NCBI GenBank assembly: GCA_001771615.1
Contig: MEUF01000037.1
Coordinates: forward strand, 1-9,140
Reading direction: 5' to 3'
DNA from: a candidate division WOR-1 bacterium RIFOXYB2_FULL_48_7
GTDB lineage: Bacteria > Margulisbacteria > WOR-1 > O2-12-FULL-45-9 > XYB2-FULL-48-7
Length of the DNA stretch: 9,140 bases
The position numbers and the translations under genes were made by a program. Positions 6,301 through 9,140 of the stretch are shown here, one piece after another. Each line of letters opens with the position of its first letter. Positions within the stretch are counted from its first letter, which is position 1. A model generated the notes under the pieces. It was not told the DNA's origin, ran no database searches, and saw only the letters and a program-made list of their open reading frames with translations.

Positions 6301-9140
6301 GAAATAACAAAAGCCTACGGTCAGACCAAAAGAGTTGACTCTGCTGGCGGATCGGCCCAAGCCCAGTACGAAGCCACTCTTTCAGCGCTTAAATCTCGCG
6401 ATTGTTTTACCAAAGAATTCCCATTTGAGCTGGCCCGCGTCAAGGCAGAGCTGCAATGGCTGCTTGATAATGGAATGATCGAAGAAGCCAGGCGCTATCT
6501 GGAAACCCAGATCCCGGAATTGAAAAAAGCCGAGGTTAAAGGGACGGCACTTGTTATGCTGAAAAACAGCATAATCCTGGCGGCCTTTAACCAGGCGTTG
6601 AAAAAGGGGAATATTCCTGCCGCCCAGGCTTTACTTAAACAATTAAAAAGCGTTGGCGATCCGGAACAGATTGCCAAGGCCTCGGAAGCCCTTGATCAGG
6701 CCCGCCGCGAAGGGAGCACCAAAGTTGATACATCAACCAGATGGGAAACGACAACAATTCCTGCTCGTCTGGCCACTTCCCTTAATTTACTGCCCGAAGA
6801 AATCATTATTTATAATGAAATCTATAGCGGCCAGACTGTTTATCTGTCAAGCAGCAGTCGGGCCAATTTGGTACGAATTGGTGAAACCAATTACCTGCTC
6901 GATAACAGCTTTGGGTTTGGCGCCGCCCTGGCAACAATCATAGAAACAGTCACCCTGGTTGAGGGGGAAAAAGCCTTTGTCGTCGAAGACAAGGTCGATT
7001 TTGATAAGCTTCTTGCCGCCTACAAAAGAATTACCAATCAGGGACGTCTGACTAACCGGGATATTATCGTTGGCTTAGCGGGCAAGGCCTATGCAGCTGA
7101 TATAGACTCCTGGCTTGCCATCATTAAAGGGGCCCAAATCTCTCTTCTAGCCGCCAAGCTAATCCCATTTTCTGCCGGGACCGGGGGAGTTGGCTTAATC
7201 AAGTTCGTCGCCACCAAAATAACAATCGCCGGCCAAGAAGTAACTCTCCACCAATTTGACTCAACCAGTGGTTTACCGGCTATTGAGTCCAGGGTAGATG
7301 ATTTCAAAAGGATGGGGCTCTTGCCAGCAGACGAATTTTCCTTAACCCATTTTCTGATGTCCCCCGGCCGGGCAATCAATCAGGCTTTTATCGCCCGGTT
7401 AGCCGAAGATATCAGTCGCGGTTCTACTGCGCCAAGAAAAGCTCCTCAACTGGATGTTGAGCAGGCTGAAACCAGAACCCAATTAGTCTCCCAAAAGGCG
7501 GCGCAACGACAAGCCTTGATCGATTCACCCCTATCTGTCAGTTTTAAAGTAGTCCGCCAGGGTGGCAAGGAGCTCTTGTACTGGGTCATTAAACGGGATG
7601 GTGAGATTGTCCAGATCGGGCGTGATCGGGAAATATTGTTCACTAATCCTGCTTTAGCCGGCAGTGAAGAAATCAAATACTTGTTATCTCTCTTTGTACA
7701 GGGGGATTTGGCCAATAAGCTCCCCTTCCATCAGCTGCTCCTTTTTAATAATTTACATGCGGACGAAATTTCCCCGGCAGCTGTCCAGGGACGACTTGAA
7801 CAAGGCGGCCTCTTTTCTCTAAGAATGTATGAAACAACCGGCAGCCTGCAAGTCAGCCGGATGGAAACCCTACTGGCGGTTTGTAAGGCTTTTCACTATT
7901 TAGTCGAACTTTCCGGCCTGACACCGGATGAAAAATCTGCCCGCTTAGCTTCGGCCGAAGGTTGGGAAGCACTCGCCTTGCGGCTGGCATTTTTTGGCAC
8001 TGACCCCAATCGCTCTACATTTCCTCCCGCTGACCAGATCAAGTCCGAATTGCAAAACGAGCTGCTCACCTTTCCAACCGCCATGTTCACAGAACTACCA
8101 AGTGAATTGCTCGCTATTCCGGAAGTAACCGACCATCTGACCGCTCGTCCAACGGCCTTCGAAGAGCTCCCGGCAGAATTTTTTGAACAAACCCAGGGTT
8201 TTGCGGTTGATGAAGCCTATCTCCAGGCACTGGAAGCGGAATGGGCCCGCCTGCAAACCGTTGAATTTTCTGCCGGCACCTTCCAAACAGATTTTGGCCA
8301 ATACCTGGAAAAGATCGAAAAAATTCATTGGTCAAAAGACCCGCTGGCCGCGCTGAAACTTGCCTTGATGGCAAAAAGCGGCAAGGGAAAAGCCTTTTTA
8401 CCCAAAGAAGAGATCGAGGCCATCAAAGCCGGCCAATGCTTGCCGATAATCACTCCGGATAACATCGTCAACGGGATAATTCCCGCCTTTGGCACAACCG
8501 AGTTCCGCCCAATATTGACTTTTAGCGACCCTAATGCCCTATTGGCACTCCACCGGCTGGTAGGACCAACCGTCATCCCGGAAGCCGATCAATCAACGAT
8601 TGACCCCTTCCAGAAAGTTGCCCTGCCCGCAAAATTGGTAATTGACAAGGCAACTGAAGAAATAATCAAAAAACTGCTCGAAGGCAAAAAAATAACCGAT
8701 GCGGATATTTTGGCCTTAACCGCCCTGCTCGCCCAGCTCAACAAGCTGGCAACCGATGGCACTACGACAGGCCTAACTCAACAACTGTTAAGCACCGCTG
8801 CCCAGGCTTTGACTGAATTATTGGCGCTTAACAACGGCACCTTCGTTAATCTGCTGCCTTTAGATGAATATTTACTTGATCCAGCAGCCCAATGCCGGCC
8901 CGAAGTCAAACAAATCCATGAGGCCACATTGCGGGCTTTTGCGGCAGCGCTGGCGAATGGCGAATTCATTTATGGTGGGAAAGTCATATCGGTAATTGAC
9001 CTGTCGTTGTTAAAAGAGTTTGTCGTCACCGGCCAGGCCATCGTCCTCGATAGCGGGGACCAGGCTCTCTTTGATCAGGGGATGAAACTATTGCTGGCAC
9101 TGGCGAAGCGGCTTCAGGGGCGCGTTGTTGAATGGCGGGC
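3301..9140 (+). CDS. Giant protein of unknown function, 3'-partial (>1,946 aa), TPR-like and helical
   Basis: The frame is open from the ATG at 3301 to the window edge, 1,946 codons without any stop, so the C terminus is missing. The product was not recognised. The first ~32 residues are Gly/Pro/Ala-rich and probably disordered, with no signal peptide; no membrane segment is evident. Cysteine is rare (802, 1035, 1528, 1713, 1865). Most of the chain looks alpha-helical. Residues about 833-1138 resemble a TPR-type solenoid, for example LDNGMIEEARRYLE and KKGNIPAAQALLKQL. Strand-rich modules interrupt it near 328-360, 1165-1235 and 1412-1450. Related strand-Asp-helix segments recur, for example VVAETVDYNTLLA (74-86) and VVEDKVDFDKLLA (1227-1239). 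No enzyme motif such as a Walker A box or a metal or protease triad was found. A scaffold or binding role is the natural guess but is unproven. It has its own sigma-28-like promoter and a leader like that of gene 1. Confidence 0.92.
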   Translation, partial: MGGPDPAAIAGPGSGLPAVGGAQGPKPTTPPVIRKDLYEKVIAEILPKLSLTAEELPTIKGLLLGYLDKSLHIVVAETVDYNTLLAYQTLARLFNALKIPELKVVDDGSIKELTATLLKAFQAYAKSKGLDVEKAAGGEITGPLLSALTKEYLEYAWYPPVDPPLTKQQLPIEQLEFNRQTTITAVKDSQSEEYLVEVLAMAADLTGAGYTVPTNEMLMSGDVKALETLQLVAFLFKSIAPNKYKVEVEGTTEALVDSARTAIAQFLKDHGLTATTEGTLSPRALLLLLSLYEQNKASAETRFIEAAIADLPERVPNARSQFTAILSGRVILVIAYDEEKKDYLIFEISTVTGESRQVPLKEQAVAQYLINQGGEPLDVFTLLGSAFLKSLKEDEAEKFTAAIVRAYRPGGMVSFSAQAKAAAAALRSSGQSQEVLTLLRGGKPSETEIMRLRDIARSVQVDGASIDVQLLIEAANYLLSGSQSQPDPEAVAAAKKVADDLHFPYPIEDKQFKWEKLPAFVAAMLLVSSQGGLVEGEASGIELGAAIDGKLLRQLLSSSREKEEFQTTLMEKPEEILALVETDPKKLEKLGLPAPYVKWLALINIWKRDKVEIDLYGIIQQIYDDAELIDLEKKNPDSKLRQELISKVIELNFQLQGDRDKVTLDTPASLELFKKRLLEIIPPEMFARISSAITTDSGFNHQLNIYYAIAYKQDELDQVIAFITARQEVIRKDDSISQKDRDRQISILEAYKTIFAARKLLLEADGANKAVAFLQSELTKFAKLPEALEILRKEMAIIPPRCTILAAEDDLQEWLMTDPQMVIDYVLGHQLDFAAAGINADAYLFQAQLQLALKAGGVKGLQAALDYLQSQEAGILALNAGLTRELDILTREISVKLLLAKSPDKASRKKDFILALILAFKTVDHLAERPSDATQQAALGVLYQQLADSLASSTGNTISDLKTALAYFENPENAARIKGDIGEEKYRDILRSLNQELVIAEITKAYGQTKRVDSAGGSAQAQYEATLSALKSRDCFTKEFPFELARVKAELQWLLDNGMIEEARRYLETQIPELKKAEVKGTALVMLKNSIILAAFNQALKKGNIPAAQALLKQLKSVGDPEQIAKASEALDQARREGSTKVDTSTRWETTTIPARLATSLNLLPEEIIIYNEIYSGQTVYLSSSSRANLVRIGETNYLLDNSFGFGAALATIIETVTLVEGEKAFVVEDKVDFDKLLAAYKRITNQGRLTNRDIIVGLAGKAYAADIDSWLAIIKGAQISLLAAKLIPFSAGTGGVGLIKFVATKITIAGQEVTLHQFDSTSGLPAIESRVDDFKRMGLLPADEFSLTHFLMSPGRAINQAFIARLAEDISRGSTAPRKAPQLDVEQAETRTQLVSQKAAQRQALIDSPLSVSFKVVRQGGKELLYWVIKRDGEIVQIGRDREILFTNPALAGSEEIKYLLSLFVQGDLANKLPFHQLLLFNNLHADEISPAAVQGRLEQGGLFSLRMYETTGSLQVSRMETLLAVCKAFHYLVELSGLTPDEKSARLASAEGWEALALRLAFFGTDPNRSTFPPADQIKSELQNELLTFPTAMFTELPSELLAIPEVTDHLTARPTAFEELPAEFFEQTQGFAVDEAYLQALEAEWARLQTVEFSAGTFQTDFGQYLEKIEKIHWSKDPLAALKLALMAKSGKGKAFLPKEEIEAIKAGQCLPIITPDNIVNGIIPAFGTTEFRPILTFSDPNALLALHRLVGPTVIPEADQSTIDPFQKVALPAKLVIDKATEEIIKKLLEGKKITDADILALTALLAQLNKLATDGTTTGLTQQLLSTAAQALTELLALNNGTFVNLLPLDEYLLDPAAQCRPEVKQIHEATLRAFAAALANGEFIYGGKVISVIDLSLLKEFVVTGQAIVLDSGDQALFDQGMKLLLALAKRLQGRVVEWR
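5797..6714 (+). other. TPR-like helical solenoid region within gene 2
   Basis: Residues about 833-1138 of the gene 2 product show repeated paired amphipathic helices with the small-residue, Gly and Ala-Leu pattern of TPR units. Examples are AYLFQAQLQLALKAGGVKG, ELQWLLDNGMIEEARRYLE and FNQALKKGNIPAAQALLKQL. Repeats are irregular, and several units do not fit a strict 34-residue period. TPR-type solenoids normally bind peptides or other proteins. The assignment is by eye; a related alpha-solenoid fold is equally possible. Confidence 0.5.

Noticed and set aside
8095..8374. Overlapping minus-strand frames of 77-86 codons opposite gene 2, and similar ones elsewhere
   Set aside because: They are mirror frames of a continuous coding strand, without ribosome binding sites or recognisable products.
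1..9140. CRISPR array, tRNA or rRNA, insertion sequence or integrase
   Set aside because: No spaced direct repeats of CRISPR type, no cloverleaf-like segment, and no transposase or integrase motifs were seen on either strand.

Overview
The window is bacterial and gene-dense. It holds two very long same-strand genes, each behind its own short regulatory leader. The first (209-3121) encodes a complete 970-residue protein. The second (3301 to the window edge) is an uninterrupted frame of 1,946 codons with no stop, so the full protein is larger. Neither gene is recognised. Both begin Met-Gly behind a purine-rich ribosome binding site, and neither has a signal peptide or a convincing membrane segment. 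Both are very poor in cysteine (0 in 970; 5 in 1,946) and look largely alpha-helical, with Gly/Pro/Thr-rich linkers and a few beta-rich modules. TGA ends gene 1, and no stop codon of any kind occurs in the 1,946 codons of gene 2, so the standard bacterial code fits. Huge unassigned ORFs, moderate GC and good Shine-Dalgarno sites suggest an uncultivated candidate-phylum bacterium (Omnitrophota or Margulisbacteria/Saganbacteria would be examples). That placement is a guess, because no marker gene is present.

Layout. 1-78: a tandem 10-bp repeat (21-60). 79-106: a sigma-28 (FliA/SigD)-like promoter. 113-208: a leader with a possible H-type pseudoknot, an overlapping hairpin followed by a T run, and the ribosome binding site. 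209-3121: gene 1, ending in two diverged copies of a ~60-residue repeat. 3122-3300: an intergenic region with a second promoter of the same architecture (3160-3187), a second leader with the same loop element, an intrinsic terminator (3253-3282) and the ribosome binding site of gene 2. 3301-9140: gene 2, with a disordered Gly/Pro-rich start, long helical stretches, a TPR-like solenoid (about residues 833-1138) and recurring strand-helix modules.

The strongest signal lies in the two control regions. They share GCAAGTT(A/T)-N12-(T/G)CCGATA(T/A) at identical spacing. Both then carry the element TTGCCTGTT in the loop of a hairpin, a complementary AACAGGC downstream, and a hairpin plus six Ts directly before the Shine-Dalgarno. 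The parsimonious reading is that the two proteins belong to one alternative-sigma regulon, possibly motility or surface related. Their leaders would be copies of one cis-acting RNA that may attenuate transcription. This is inference from sequence; no folding or homology search could be run.
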